Below are positions 18,271 through 26,541 of a DNA stretch of 64,000 bases, one piece after another. The first letter of the stretch is position 1. The number at the start of each line of letters is the position of its first letter. The notes beneath the pieces were generated by a model. That model ran no database searches and was not told the origin of the DNA. It saw only the letters and a program-made list of their open reading frames with translations. This DNA is from Palleronia sp. LCG004 (GTDB taxonomy: Bacteria > Pseudomonadota > Alphaproteobacteria > Rhodobacterales > Rhodobacteraceae). The position numbers were made by a program, and so were the translations under genes. The stretch covers positions 62,001 to 126,000 of the forward strand of contig NZ_CP136760.1 of the NCBI RefSeq assembly GCF_032931615.1, given 5' to 3'.

Positions 18271-18816
18271 ATGAGCATCGTCCTCATCACCGGCGGCAGA
18301 CGCGGCCTTGGGACCAGCATCGGGGTCGAATATGCCCGACGCGGCATGGGAGTCGTTCTGACGTTCAACACCCGACGCGACGCGGCGGAGGCCGTCATCG
18401 AGCGGATCGCGTCCAAAGGCGGCGCTGCGGTTGCATTGCCCCTCGACGTGGCCGACAGCGCGGGCTTCCCGGCCTTCCGCGCGGCGCTGGTCGCGACCCT
18501 GAGCGCGCATTGGGGGCGTGATGGGTTCGACGTGCTCGTCAACAATGCGGGCGTCGGGCTCTACAATTCGATCGAGACGGTGACGAAGGCGCAGTTCGAA
18601 AGCCTCTACATGGTCCGTCTGAGGGGCCCATTCTTCCTGACCCAGCTCCTGCTGCCGCTGCTCGCCGAGGGCGGTCAGATCGTCAACATGGCAAGTGCGA
18701 CCGCCCGCGTCGGAGAGGCGGCGGATGTCGGTACGATGGTCGCGAGCCTTCTCGGGCCGGAAAATGCCTGGATCAGTGGCCAGACCATCGAGGTCTCTGG
18801 CGGCTGCGCAATCTGA
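18271..18816 (+). pseudogene. Short-chain dehydrogenase with an internal in-frame deletion
   Basis: 181 residues where the family has about 250. The start VLITGGRRGLGTSIG and DVLVNNAGVGLYN are normal, as is the C-terminus GQTIEVSGG. After IVNMASATAR the sequence jumps to VGEAADVGTMVASLLG, so roughly 70-80 residues are missing. That stretch contains the catalytic YxxxK, so the product should lack dehydrogenase activity. The reading frame is preserved. It is first in a four- or five-gene operon divergent from the AraC gene. Confidence 0.8.
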
Positions 18817-18820
18817 AGGA

Positions 18821-19228
18821 ATGACCATGCTGGACCACATCTTCCTCACCGTCCGCGACCTGGAGCGATCGGTGGCCTTCTACGAGGCCGTCCTGCCGGG
18901 CCTCGGCATTACCGTGCGGCACGACTATCACGGCAAGGATGGCCCCGAGGGCCATCCCGATCTTAAGGGCTTTGGTGCCGGCGGCCGGATCTTCTTCTGG
19001 CTCAGGCAGGGCGAAGCGTCCGGCGGTGCCGTGCATGTGGGCTTCGTCGCCCGATCCGAGGCCGAAGTGCGCAAGGCGCATGCCGCCGCACTCGCGGCCG
19101 GAGCGCAAGAGATCCATGCTCCGGGACCGCAGCTGCATTACGACCCGCGCTATTACGCGGCGCAGGTCCGCGACCCCGACGGCCATTCCATGGAATTCGT
19201 CTTCAAGAGCTGGCAGCATGACAGCTGA
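18821..19228 (+). CDS. VOC-superfamily (glyoxalase/bleomycin resistance-like) protein
   Basis: 135 residues from ATG 18821 (a second ATG is at 18827). MLDHIFLTVRDLERSVAFYEAVL is the VOC metal-binding start (His near residue 6), and VRDPDGHSMEFVFK contains the paired C-terminal motif with the metal-binding Glu. Members include glyoxalase I-like isomerases, fosfomycin resistance proteins and extradiol dioxygenases; this single-domain form cannot be assigned further. It follows the deleted SDR by 4 bases and overlaps the next gene by 11. Confidence 0.88.
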   Translation: MTMLDHIFLTVRDLERSVAFYEAVLPGLGITVRHDYHGKDGPEGHPDLKGFGAGGRIFFWLRQGEASGGAVHVGFVARSEAEVRKAHAAALAAGAQEIHAPGPQLHYDPRYYAAQVRDPDGHSMEFVFKSWQHDS

Positions 19229-19571
19229 GGCCACCCCCTTCCGCTCCGCGATCGCAGCGCGTGCTTTCCTCGCCGCGACCCATGAATTCGACATCGAGGC
19301 GGTGCTGCGCTGCTTTCGTCCCGATGCGGTGATCGATGACCCCTCGACCGGCGAGAGCTTCGAGGGGATCGAAGGTGTGCAAGACTACGTCATGCGCTTC
19401 TTCGTCGGCTATCGGACCCGTTCGCGAGTGATCTCGGTGGACCGGCTGGAGGGTGACCGCGCCCGGCTTCGCGTCGATTTCACCGGCGATTTCGGCCACG
19501 AGATAGGCCGGCTCGACGTCGTGACCGACAAGCATGGCCGCATCCTGCGCATCGATGCGGATCTCGAGTGA
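19218..19571 (+). CDS. SnoaL/NTF2-like domain protein
   Basis: 117 residues. The start RSAIAARAFLAATHEFDIEAVLRCFRPDAVIDDPSTGESFEGIEGVQDYVMRFF and the later GHEIGRLDVVTDKHGRILRI match the SnoaL-like cone-shaped alpha+beta fold. Such proteins are small isomerases, hydrolases or binding proteins, and the product here cannot be named. It overlaps the VOC gene by 11 bases and precedes a broken saccharopine-dehydrogenase-like gene by 14, so it belongs to the same small oxidoreductase operon. Confidence 0.78.
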   Translation: MTAEATPFRSAIAARAFLAATHEFDIEAVLRCFRPDAVIDDPSTGESFEGIEGVQDYVMRFFVGYRTRSRVISVDRLEGDRARLRVDFTGDFGHEIGRLDVVTDKHGRILRIDADLE

Positions 19572-19585
19572 CCTCGGAGACCACC

Positions 19586-20558
19586 ATGTCAGACCTGATC
19601 CTTTACGGCGCGACCGGATATACCGGGTGCCTGGCGGCCCGCAGCGCCCTCGAAGCCGGGCTGTCAGTCATCTTGGCAGGCCGCTCGGTCGAGAGCCTGG
19701 CCGCGCTGGCCTTTGAACTGGGCGTGCCCTAACGCTGCTTCGGCCTCGATAATCCGACAGCTATCGAGACCGGGTTGGCGGGTGCATCGGTGGTGTTGAA
19801 CTGTGCTGGCCCCTACCGTCGAACTGCCGCGCCGCTGATGGAAGCGGCGCTGCGTGCCGGCTGCCATTATCTCGATGTCTCGGCCGAGGTCGACAGCTAT
19901 CGCCGGGCCCGGGAATTGGACGCCCGCGCCACGGTGGCCGGCGTCATGCTTCTCCCGGGAAGTGGCGGCAGCGTCGCGATGCTCGGAAGCTTGGCAGCCC
20001 ACGCCGTGGCGAGGGTCGCCGAACCGTACTCGATCGCCGTTGCGCTGCGCGTCTCCGGCCCGATGTCGCGCGGCTCTGTCCTGAGCGCGGCGGAAAGCGT
20101 GACATCGGAGGTTCTCGCACTCCGGGACGGCAGGCTTGTGCTGCTTGAGGCGACCCCGACCCTTGGCTTCGATTTCGGGCACGGGGCCGTCGACTGCTTC
20201 AGCGTCACGTTGCCTGATCTGCTGACCATCGGCCGGTCGACCGGCATCGGCGAGGTGGAGACTTTCGTCCATGTCGCAACCGGGGCCTTTCCGCAGGGCG
20301 ACACGGAGACGTTGGCCGACGGACCTACCGACGCGGAGCGCGCGGCGCATCGCTATCGGGCCGTGGCAGAGGTCACCGGCGCGGACGGGCGCGTCGCCAG
20401 GTCGCGGCTCGACACGGTCAACGGCTACAGCTTCACCCCACTGGCCGCGGCCGAGGCCGCGCGGCGGGTGCTGGCGGGCAGGCTTCCAGACCCCGGCGGA
20501 ACTGTTCGGCGCAGCGTTCGCCGAAGCCATCGCCGATACCCGGATCGTCGGTTTCTGA
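19586..20558 (+). pseudogene. Saccharopine dehydrogenase-like (trans-acting enoyl reductase-like) gene, nonsense and frameshift
   Basis: ATG 19586 opens LILYGATGYTGCLAARSALEAG, a Rossmann start, but TAA at 19730 stops it after 48 residues. The same frame continues with RCFGLDNP, ASVVLNCAGPYRRTAAPLMEAALRAGCHYLDVSAEVD and LLPGSGGSVAMLGSLAAHAV, all typical. Near 20475 the homology shifts to another frame, GFQTPAELFGAAFAEAIADTRIVGF, ending at 20558. So there is one in-frame stop and one frameshift. The family covers reductases acting on lipids or amino acid adducts. Confidence 0.82.
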
Positions 20559-20613
20559 CCGCGAGGCTCACGGGATCGGCAGGCAACATCGAAACATGAA
20601 TCGAGACAGCGAG

Positions 20614-20712
20614 ATGACAGGAAGACTTGCGGACAAGGTTGCCTTCGTCACCGGCGGGACCAGCGGCATCGGCGAAGCGATCGCCACCCGGTTTGCGTCG
20701 GAGGGTGCCAAG
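20614..20712 (+). pseudogene. Short-chain dehydrogenase, first 33 codons only
   Basis: MTGRLADKVAFVTGGTSGIGEAIATRFASEGAK is a perfect SDR N-terminus, with an alternative start at 20596. Directly after residue 33 the frame enters PHSSLGYRSRAPEA, the C-terminal end of an IS3-family transposase, so the rest of the dehydrogenase is gone. The fused reading frame ends at 20838 and would give an 75-residue chimera with no active site. This was the last gene of the operon that begins at 18271. Confidence 0.85.
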
Positions 20713-20866
20713 CCCCATTCGTCGCTGGGCTACCGATCGCGAGCGCCGGAGGCTGTTCACTGGCCCTCTCGTGGGCGGGGATCAGCCCCGCCGCAGGCAT
20801 CCGCCTTGGCACGGAAACCCGTCATGCACCAAGATTGAAACCGGACCACCCGATAGGGGCAGGCCA
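20705..20866 (+). mobile_element. IS3-family element, right-end remnant
   Basis: PHSSLGYRSRAPEAVHW is the hallmark C-terminus of IS3-family OrfB. The reading frame stops at 20838 and the presumed terminal repeat follows. The 49 bases at 20818-20866 recur in inverted orientation at 46077-46125 with three mismatches, ending GGGGCAGGCCA, which supports a true element end. All upstream parts of the element are missing, so this is an insertion followed by deletion across its left side. Confidence 0.75.
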
Positions 20867-20939
20867 GACAGAGAAACCGAAACAGCACAGACGCATCACG
20901 ATTTCATCGAGCCGGCCACCAAAGTAACCGGCCGGGCGC

Positions 20940-21179
20940 TTACAAGAGCATTCCAGCGATGCCGGCCAGAAGAAGAACTGTGGTGACGTCTATCAGCGTG
21001 GTCTGCGCTCCGGCGATCAGCCGGCTGAGCGTGTCCCGGCCAGGTTTGTCGGTGCCCAACCAGTGCTGGATCGGAAAACACTGCATGGCCGACATCGGGT
21101 CCTGCCTGGCCGGGTCATACGGACTGACCCAAGCACCGAAGAGAGTGAAGAAGGTGAAGAAGAATACCAGAAGCAGCAT
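20940..21179 (-). pseudogene. DppC-type peptide/nickel ABC permease fragment
   Basis: About 79 codons. A hydrophobic start (MLLLVFFFTFFTLFGAWVSPYDP) leads to HWLGTDKPGRDTLSRLIAGAQTTL, the conserved GTDxxGRDxxSR motif of DppC/OppC permeases, and ends AGIAGMLL before the TAA. A whole permease is about 280 residues, so only the N-terminal third remains, with no partner genes. It lies between an IS3 end and an IS5 fragment. Confidence 0.75.
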
Positions 21180-21209
21180 CGGCCAGCCACAATGCGTCGA
21201 TGCGCAACC

Positions 21210-21479
21210 GCGCTTCACTGACGATATGGTTCGGCGGTGGCATAACAAGCGACGCGTTTGGGCAGCGCGGTCGGCAGCAGACCGAACGGTCCTTTGATCG
21301 TAGAGCCTGCCTGGATGGCGATGTCGTCGTAGGCCGGCTCCGCGCCGCGCTTGCCGGACGGCGGCATGCCGCGGCACCGATGGATCGAACCAGACCGTCA
21401 CCGACCCATGCTTGCGCAGCGTCACGTTGTGACTGGACCAGTTCAGGCTACGGTAACAGGGGGGCGAAAGCTTGGACAT
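21210..21479 (-). mobile_element. IS5-family transposase N-terminal fragment
   Basis: From 21479 the minus strand encodes MSKLSPPCYRSLNWSSHNVTLRKHGSVTVWFDP, the usual IS5-family start (NWSxYNxxLxxRGSLTIWFD). Homology continues in another frame as KRGAEPAYDDIAIQAGSTIKGPFGL, then decays. The DDE catalytic part is absent. A C-terminal IS5 piece lies far away at 55.3-55.6 kb, in the other orientation. Confidence 0.7.
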
Positions 21480-21529
21480 CCCGTCCGGCAATGTCCCGGC
21501 TTTAGAATATCAAGCCCCTTCGATAGCGA

Positions 21530-22384
21530 TCAAAATTCGCCGAGGTCCGAATGCAGGCTTTCGATGGCGCGTTGGCGGTCCTGAGCGGCCTGGCCGAGGT
21601 GGGCGGAGAGGAGGCCGCAGAGAAGGTGGACGATGCTGTTGGCGGCGGCGTCGCTGTCGAAGAGCGAGGAGCTGCGGCCGTCGGCGGAGAGGACGAGATG
21701 GGCATTGGCAGCCGATTTCTGTGCCGTAGGATCGGCGATGAGGATGACGCGGGCGCCATTCTTGCGCATCTCCCCCAGCAGGCGTGAGAAGATCGGCAGG
21801 CGCCGCCGGAGACCGACGGCGAGAACGACGTCCCCCTTGCCGATGCCGACGATCTGCTCGGAGAGCGTGTTGTCGGCCCGGCCGATGACCGTGACCCGGT
21901 CCCGCAATTGACCCAAGAGCCAGGCGGCATAGCTGGCGACCATGGCGCTGGTGCGAAAGCCGAGGCAGAACACGCGCTCGGCCTCCTTCAGCATCTCCAG
22001 CGCGGCCAGAAGATCGCTCTCGGACAGGCGCTGGAAGGTGTGGTCGATATTGGCCTTCTCGACCTCGACATGCTGCCGGAGGGACTCGCCGATGCTGCGG
22101 CCCGTCGCCTCGCGGGTCTGCATGTAGAAGGGCGAACCCCACCGTTGCGCCGCGCGGGCATCACGGCGGGCGGCGGCGTAATTCTCGTAGCCGATGCGTT
22201 TGAAGAAGCGGCTCGCCGTCGCGGGCGAGACCTCCGCAAGCCGGGCGAGCTCCGCCGCGGAATAGCTCGCCAGCTCCCCCGGGAAGCTCAGGATCGTGTC
22301 CGCGAGGCGCTGCTCGTTCAGGGGCAGCGTCGCATAGCTGGACCGAATGCGTCGTTCGAGCGAGCTGGCGGGCAGGTCATTCAA
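21530..22384 (-). CDS. RpiR-family regulator (HTH + SIS domain)
   Basis: 284 residues from a TTG at 22384, chosen because homology begins at [20 protein letters not shown] and the start overlaps the upstream stop. The N-terminal HTH reads [40 protein letters not shown]. The C-terminal SIS domain ([38 protein letters not shown]) normally binds a sugar phosphate or related effector. It is the last gene of the DUF1989/ABC operon and probably its regulator. No operator could be picked out. Confidence 0.88.
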   Translation of the reverse strand: MNDLPASSLERRIRSSYATLPLNEQRLADTILSFPGELASYSAAELARLAEVSPATASRFFKRIGYENYAAARRDARAAQRWGSPFYMQTREATGRSIGESLRQHVEVEKANIDHTFQRLSESDLLAALEMLKEAERVFCLGFRTSAMVASYAAWLLGQLRDRVTVIGRADNTLSEQIVGIGKGDVVLAVGLRRRLPIFSRLLGEMRKNGARVILIADPTAQKSAANAHLVLSADGRSSSLFDSDAAANSIVHLLCGLLSAHLGQAAQDRQRAIESLHSDLGEF

Positions 22385-23049
22385 GCGCGGTCGATCCCTT
22401 CGTTCGGCACCCAGGTGATGGAGATCGGAAGATCCGGGAAACCGCTGTCCAGAATCTCGTATGCGGCATCCTTGGGTATGTTCTGGTCCCGGCCCTGAAT
22501 GGGCACAATATCCTGAGGACAGGCGGAGAAGGCAACGACGCAATCCATTTCGGCCCGCAGGATGATATGATCATCGGGGCTTGTCACGGTTGGCTGGGTC
22601 TTGAGTTCCCGGCCATCGGGCTGCACGGCGATATTCATGAAGATGTTGAACGACGCCAGAATGGGATGCGGCGCTTTCAGGCCGAGTTCCTCGAGAGCCT
22701 CATACATGTTGTCGAGGCAGTTGCGGTGATACTCCTTCACGTTGAGCCGCTCGTAGCGATGGGCATCGCAGGCGGCCATGAAGGTGTCGTGCACGCCGGG
22801 GGAGGTGTCTTCGACGATCGTCAGGATGGGGTTGCGGCGGTTGGTAACGAAGGTGTCGCCGACGAGCGGATTGAGCCGCTGGTTCCACACCCGGCTCGCC
22901 TCCATGGACATATGCTCCTCGAGATCGGCCGCGTTCCACGCCCAGCAGTCGACCACCTGGGTGCCATGGATGTTGATCAGCTTGACGGCTTGGCCGCGGG
23001 TAAGGCGAAGGGCCTTGCCGTGGCGGGCGGGCACGATGGTGCGGGTCAT
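22381..23049 (-). CDS. DUF1989 urea-carboxylase-associated protein, paralogue c
   Basis: 222 residues. Motifs: [66 protein letters not shown] and [15 protein letters not shown]1989 proteins flank urea and guanidine carboxylases, and a heteromeric pair has been shown to be carboxyguanidine deiminase (CgdAB). No carboxylase gene is present here. It overlaps the ABC ATPase by 4 bases (ATGA) and precedes rpiR. It likely hydrolyses an amide or amidine imported by the transporter; this is inference. Confidence 0.85.
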   Translation of the reverse strand: MTRTIVPARHGKALRLTRGQAVKLINIHGTQVVDCWAWNAADLEEHMSMEASRVWNQRLNPLVGDTFVTNRRNPILTIVEDTSPGVHDTFMAACDAHRYERLNVKEYHRNCLDNMYEALEELGLKAPHPILASFNIFMNIAVQPDGRELKTQPTVTSPDDHIILRAEMDCVVAFSACPQDIVPIQGRDQNIPKDAAYEILDSGFPDLPISITWVPNEGIDRA

Positions 23050-23867
23050 GGGGTATCCTCTTCGGGGGGGAGATGGGAGGGGTCGAACGGCAGGCCGCGG
23101 TTCATGATGTGGCGCAGGAAGCGGCGGGAGCGCTCTTCCCGCGGGGAGCGGATGAACTCGAGCGGCGGCCCTTCCTCGACCACCACGCCGCCGTCCATCA
23201 GGACGAGCCGGTCGGCGACCTCGGCGGCGAAGCCGATCTCGTGCGTGACGACCACCATCGTGGTCTCGCCCGCAGCCAGCTCCTTCATCACCGCCAGCAC
23301 TTCGCCGACGAGTTCGGGGTCGAGCGCGCTGGTGGGCTCGTCGAAGAGGATGACCTCTGGCTGCATGGCCAGCGCGCGGGCAATCGCGACGCGCTGCTGT
23401 TGGCCGCCAGAGAGCTGGCCGGGGTAATAATCGCGCCGGGCAGCGAGGCCGACGCGGGCAAGGAGGGTTTCGGCAAGCTCGGTGGCCTCCGCGCGCGGCC
23501 GCCCCTGCACGATGAGAGGGCCTTCCATCACGTTCTGTAGCGCTGTGCGGTGGGGCCAGAGATTGAAAGCCTGAAAGACCATGCCCATGCGCTGGCGCTG
23601 CTTCTGTAGCACCGAATGCGGCAGCGCACAGATCCGCCCGCCGCGGTCTTCCGCCTCGCCGATCAGCTCGCCATCGAGAAAGATCCGCCCGCTGCTGGGC
23701 GGCGACAGCCAGTTCAGGCAGCGCAGGAAGGTCGACTTGCCCGAGCCCGAGGGCCCGATGATGCAGACGACTTCGCCCGGCATGACGGTCAGGTCGACGC
23801 CCCGCAGAACCTCGGTATCGCCGAAGGCCTTGGTCAGGGACTCGACGCGAAGGGCCGGCCTGGTCAT
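23046..23867 (-). CDS. Polar amino acid ABC transporter ATPase
   Basis: 273 residues. Walker [10 protein letters not shown] (about 35-43), Q loop, signature [15 protein letters not shown], Walker [15 protein letters not shown] and switch His in [10 protein letters not shown]. This is the GlnQ/HisP subfamily. It overlaps the permease gene above and the DUF1989 gene below by 4 bases each. Together with two permeases and a binding protein in the operon it forms a complete PAAT importer. Confidence 0.95.
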   Translation of the reverse strand: MTRPALRVESLTKAFGDTEVLRGVDLTVMPGEVVCIIGPSGSGKSTFLRCLNWLSPPSSGRIFLDGELIGEAEDRGGRICALPHSVLQKQRQRMGMVFQAFNLWPHRTALQNVMEGPLIVQGRPRAEATELAETLLARVGLAARRDYYPGQLSGGQQQRVAIARALAMQPEVILFDEPTSALDPELVGEVLAVMKELAAGETTMVVVTHEIGFAAEVADRLVLMDGGVVVEEGPPLEFIRSPREERSRRFLRHIMNRGLPFDPSHLPPEEDTP

Positions 23868-24556
23868 TGCGCAGTTCCTTTCGTGAGCATGGGGCGCGGC
23901 CGACGGAAGCGGGTCGCCCGGCTTTCAAGCCGGCGCCCGAGGGCTTCCAGCACTGCCGACCACAGCCAGTAGGCGAGGGCGGCGAGCAGGTAGATCTCGA
24001 AGGGCGCGTAGGTGCGGGCGACGGCCTGCTTGGTCTGGAAGGTCAGCTCGGGGACAGAGATCACCGACAGAAGCGCGGTTTCCTTGAAGAGCCCGATCAT
24101 CAGGCCGACGAGGGCGGGCAGCACGACGGGCCAGGCCTGCGGCAAGAGAATGCGCAAGAGCCGCTGCCGCCACCCCATGCCGATGCAGAGCGCCGCCTCG
24201 ATCTGGCCCGCCTCGATCGACGCGATGGCACCGCGGATCGCCGTGGCCACATAGGCCGTGAAGTAGAGCGACAGTGCCGTGGCACCCGACAGCGCGGGCG
24301 ATAGCAGGAGCCCCACCGCCGGCAGGACGTAGAAGGAGATCAGGATGAGGATCAGGGGCGGCGTACCCCGCATCGCGGCGATATAGGCGCGCGCGAGCCC
24401 CGAGACGAACCGGTTCCTCGAGGAGAGGGGGATGGTGAGGAGCGCGCCGAGCACGAGACAGGCAGCGGCGATGGCGAGGCCGATCTTCAAGGTGAACAGG
24501 GCGCCGGTCAGCAGGACCGGGATCGCGTAGGCGAAGAGCTCGAGATCGAGGGTCAT
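23864..24556 (-). CDS. Polar amino acid ABC transporter permease, HisM/GlnP type
   Basis: 230 residues from ATG 24556, overlapping the upstream permease stop. Several membrane helices (for example [29 protein letters not shown]) and the cytoplasmic EAA loop in [31 protein letters not shown] that contacts the ATPase. [17 protein letters not shown] is the standard GTP motif of this family. It pairs with the permease encoded at 24553-25215. Confidence 0.94.
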   Translation of the reverse strand: MTLDLELFAYAIPVLLTGALFTLKIGLAIAAACLVLGALLTIPLSSRNRFVSGLARAYIAAMRGTPPLILILISFYVLPAVGLLLSPALSGATALSLYFTAYVATAIRGAIASIEAGQIEAALCIGMGWRQRLLRILLPQAWPVVLPALVGLMIGLFKETALLSVISVPELTFQTKQAVARTYAPFEIYLLAALAYWLWSAVLEALGRRLESRATRFRRPRPMLTKGTAQ

Positions 24557-25215
24557 GATCTGCCTCCCGCCGGGGCGAGGCGCCGGTCGAGCCGCGCGGC
24601 CAGATCGGTCAGCGCGAGGTTGAGGAGGATGTAGGCGAGGGCCACGGCCAGCAGAACTTCGGTCGGCTCGAAGGTGCGGGCGACAACGATCTGGCCTGCG
24701 AAGGTCAGCTCGGTCACGGCCACGACCGAGGCGAGCGGAGTTGTCTTGACCAGCAACGTCAGCTCGTTGACCAGCGAGGGCAGGCTGACGCGAACCGCCT
24801 GGGGCAGAAGAACCCGGGTCCAGATCCGCCATCTGGGAAAGCCGAGCGCCTCCGCCGCTTCCGCCTGACCGGAAGGGAGCGAGCCGAGCCCGCCGCGCAG
24901 GATCTCGGCGACATAGGCACCGGAATTGAGGCCCAGTGTCACGGCAGCGGCGGTGAAGGGGGGCACTTTGATGCCCGCCAGCGGCAGAGTGAAAAAGACG
25001 AGAAAGAGTTGCACGAGCGCGGGCGTGCCGCGCAGGAAGCTGACGAGGATCGCCGCCGCACGCCGCGGCAGGGCGGCGGGCGAGAGCAGGCAGACGACGA
25101 GCGCTGTGCCGAAGAGCCAGCTCAGGACCATGGCGCACCCGCTCAGCATGACGGTCATGTACAGCCCGTGCGCGAGCTCGGGCAACGCCGCCTGCAGGTT
25201 CGCCAGGTCGAGCAT
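24553..25215 (-). CDS. Polar amino acid ABC transporter permease
   Basis: 220 residues with about five membrane helices. Family landmarks are FLRGTPALVQLFLVFFTLP, LNSGAYVAEILRGGLGSLPSGQAEAAEALGFPRWRIWTRVLLPQAVRVSLPSL and the late ELTFAGQIV. It starts 2 bases after the DUF1989 gene b and overlaps the second permease by 4. Half of a heterodimeric membrane channel. Confidence 0.95.
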   Translation of the reverse strand: MLDLANLQAALPELAHGLYMTVMLSGCAMVLSWLFGTALVVCLLSPAALPRRAAAILVSFLRGTPALVQLFLVFFTLPLAGIKVPPFTAAAVTLGLNSGAYVAEILRGGLGSLPSGQAEAAEALGFPRWRIWTRVLLPQAVRVSLPSLVNELTLLVKTTPLASVVAVTELTFAGQIVVARTFEPTEVLLAVALAYILLNLALTDLAARLDRRLAPAGGRS

Positions 25216-25217
25216 GA

Positions 25218-25847
25218 TCAGAGCTGGTTCCTGATCTTCACTTCGACCGGCCCGCGCGACTGCGCGATGGGCAGGTCAGAGGCGCAGGCCCCGACGAACA
25301 GCGTGCAATCGATCACGACGCGGCAGACGACCGAGGTTCCGGCCGGATGCGACAGGTCGCGTGGCGTAATCGTGCCTGAGGTGTCGATCTCCACGTCGAG
25401 GAAGAGATTGATCGGGTCGGGAAACTTGACCGGAGAGAGCCCGGCCGCCGCCACCGCCGCCCGGAACGCTTCGCGGGAACCGGTCTCGTCTTGGAACCCG
25501 GCTTCCACGAGGCTGGTGCCGGTCGAGCCGGGCATGAGGAGATCATGCTTTCCGCAGCTGTCCTTTCCCAGAACCATGAGCGGGCGACGCCGGTTGGTGA
25601 CCATGCGCATGCCCTGGTTGAGGCGGTAGGAATTGGAGAAGACGCGCGTGTGATGCGCCGACAGGAATTCCCCCGTGGAAGCGTCGGTATAGGCGTGCAG
25701 CTGCACCGGCTGGCCGCCTTGCAGATCGGTGATCGTCATCAGCTGTCCGCATTTGACCGGGATCGCCGTAACACTGCCGTGCTCTACGACAAGCGTCGCT
25801 TCGGGCGGCAGCTCGCTGCTCGCCGGCTCGATCATCATCAATGGCAT
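25218..25847 (-). CDS. DUF1989 protein, paralogue b, lacking the usual Cys/His motifs
   Basis: 209 residues. KCGQLMTITDLQGGQPVQLHAYTD, FSNSYRLNQGMRMVTNRRRPLMVLGKDSCGKHDLLMPGS and NLFLDVEI place it in DUF1989. Unlike its two neighbours it has no HRNC motif, and the CPQD motif is replaced by GACASDLP. It may be a structural or regulatory partner, as in a heteromeric CgdAB-like complex where the subunits differ. It overlaps paralogue a by 10 bases and precedes the first permease by 2. Confidence 0.82.
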   Translation of the reverse strand: MPLMMIEPASSELPPEATLVVEHGSVTAIPVKCGQLMTITDLQGGQPVQLHAYTDASTGEFLSAHHTRVFSNSYRLNQGMRMVTNRRRPLMVLGKDSCGKHDLLMPGSTGTSLVEAGFQDETGSREAFRAAVAAAGLSPVKFPDPINLFLDVEIDTSGTITPRDLSHPAGTSVVCRVVIDCTLFVGACASDLPIAQSRGPVEVKIRNQL

Positions 25848-26494
25848 TGCAGCATCTCCAGGGTCGCGTCGGTAGGGGCCTCGTCGGTGACGGCGTAGAG
25901 CATGTCGGTCACCACCAGCCCGTTGCCGGGAATAATGTCCTGCGGGCAGGGCGAGAGCGCGCAGGCCACGTCCATCAGCGCCTTCAGAACGAGGTAATCG
26001 CCGGCCCGGCTGACGGGATCGGTCACGCCCATGCGGCCATCGGGCGAGACGGGGCCGTTCTGGAAGAAGTTGAAGGGCTCGGGCACCTGCAGGATGTCGA
26101 TGCCGTATTTCGCTAGCGGCTCGTAGAGGTTCTCGAGACAGTTGCGATGCCCCGGCACGCCGAAATCGACGGCGTAACGGGTGGGATCGCAGGCGGGCAC
26201 GTTGGCGTCGTGGATGCCGACCGTGTCCTTGACGACCTGAAACATCGGTCGCCCCTCGGAGGAAACGAGGTAGTCGCCAAGCCCGAGGTAGATCGACCGG
26301 TTGTGCCGGCGGGTGTGGACGGGGGAGAGGATTTCCTCGTGATCGGCGAGCGAGAGGGCGACGAAATCGCCCGCCTGCTGGCCTTCGAGATCGACGATGG
26401 TAACGTGTTGCCCGGCCTTCGCTTCGAAGCCCCGGCCGAAACCACCCGGAACCACGGTGCCCTTCGGACTGACGGACGTCTGTTGATTGCACAT
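25838..26494 (-). CDS. DUF1989 protein, paralogue a
   Basis: 218 residues. EAKAGQHVTIVDLEGQQAGDFVALS, VKDTVGIHDANVPACDPTRY, HRNCLENLYEPLAKYGI, PFNFFQNGPVSPDG and SPCPQDIIPGNG. The conserved His-Arg-Asn-Cys and Cys-Pro-Gln-Asp elements match paralogue c and the catalytic-looking branch of the family. It is the first enzyme gene after the binding protein, separated from it by a stem-loop at 26504-26525. Confidence 0.85.
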   Translation of the reverse strand: MCNQQTSVSPKGTVVPGGFGRGFEAKAGQHVTIVDLEGQQAGDFVALSLADHEEILSPVHTRRHNRSIYLGLGDYLVSSEGRPMFQVVKDTVGIHDANVPACDPTRYAVDFGVPGHRNCLENLYEPLAKYGIDILQVPEPFNFFQNGPVSPDGRMGVTDPVSRAGDYLVLKALMDVACALSPCPQDIIPGNGLVVTDMLYAVTDEAPTDATLEMLQCH

Positions 26495-26503
26495 GGGTTT
26501 TTT

Positions 26504-26525
26504 CAGGCCTGCATGCGCAGGCCTG
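26504..26525 (-). other. Intercistronic stem-loop between binding-protein gene and DUF1989 operon
   Basis: A perfect inverted repeat, CAGGCCTGC / GCAGGCCTG, with loop ATGC, lies in the 47-base gap after the binding-protein stop. In the direction of transcription it is followed by six A rather than T, so it is not a normal intrinsic terminator. Hairpins in this place often protect the 3' end of binding-protein mRNA and lower expression of the genes downstream. Confidence 0.65.
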
Positions 26526-26541
26526 CCTTTTCGCGTTGGAA

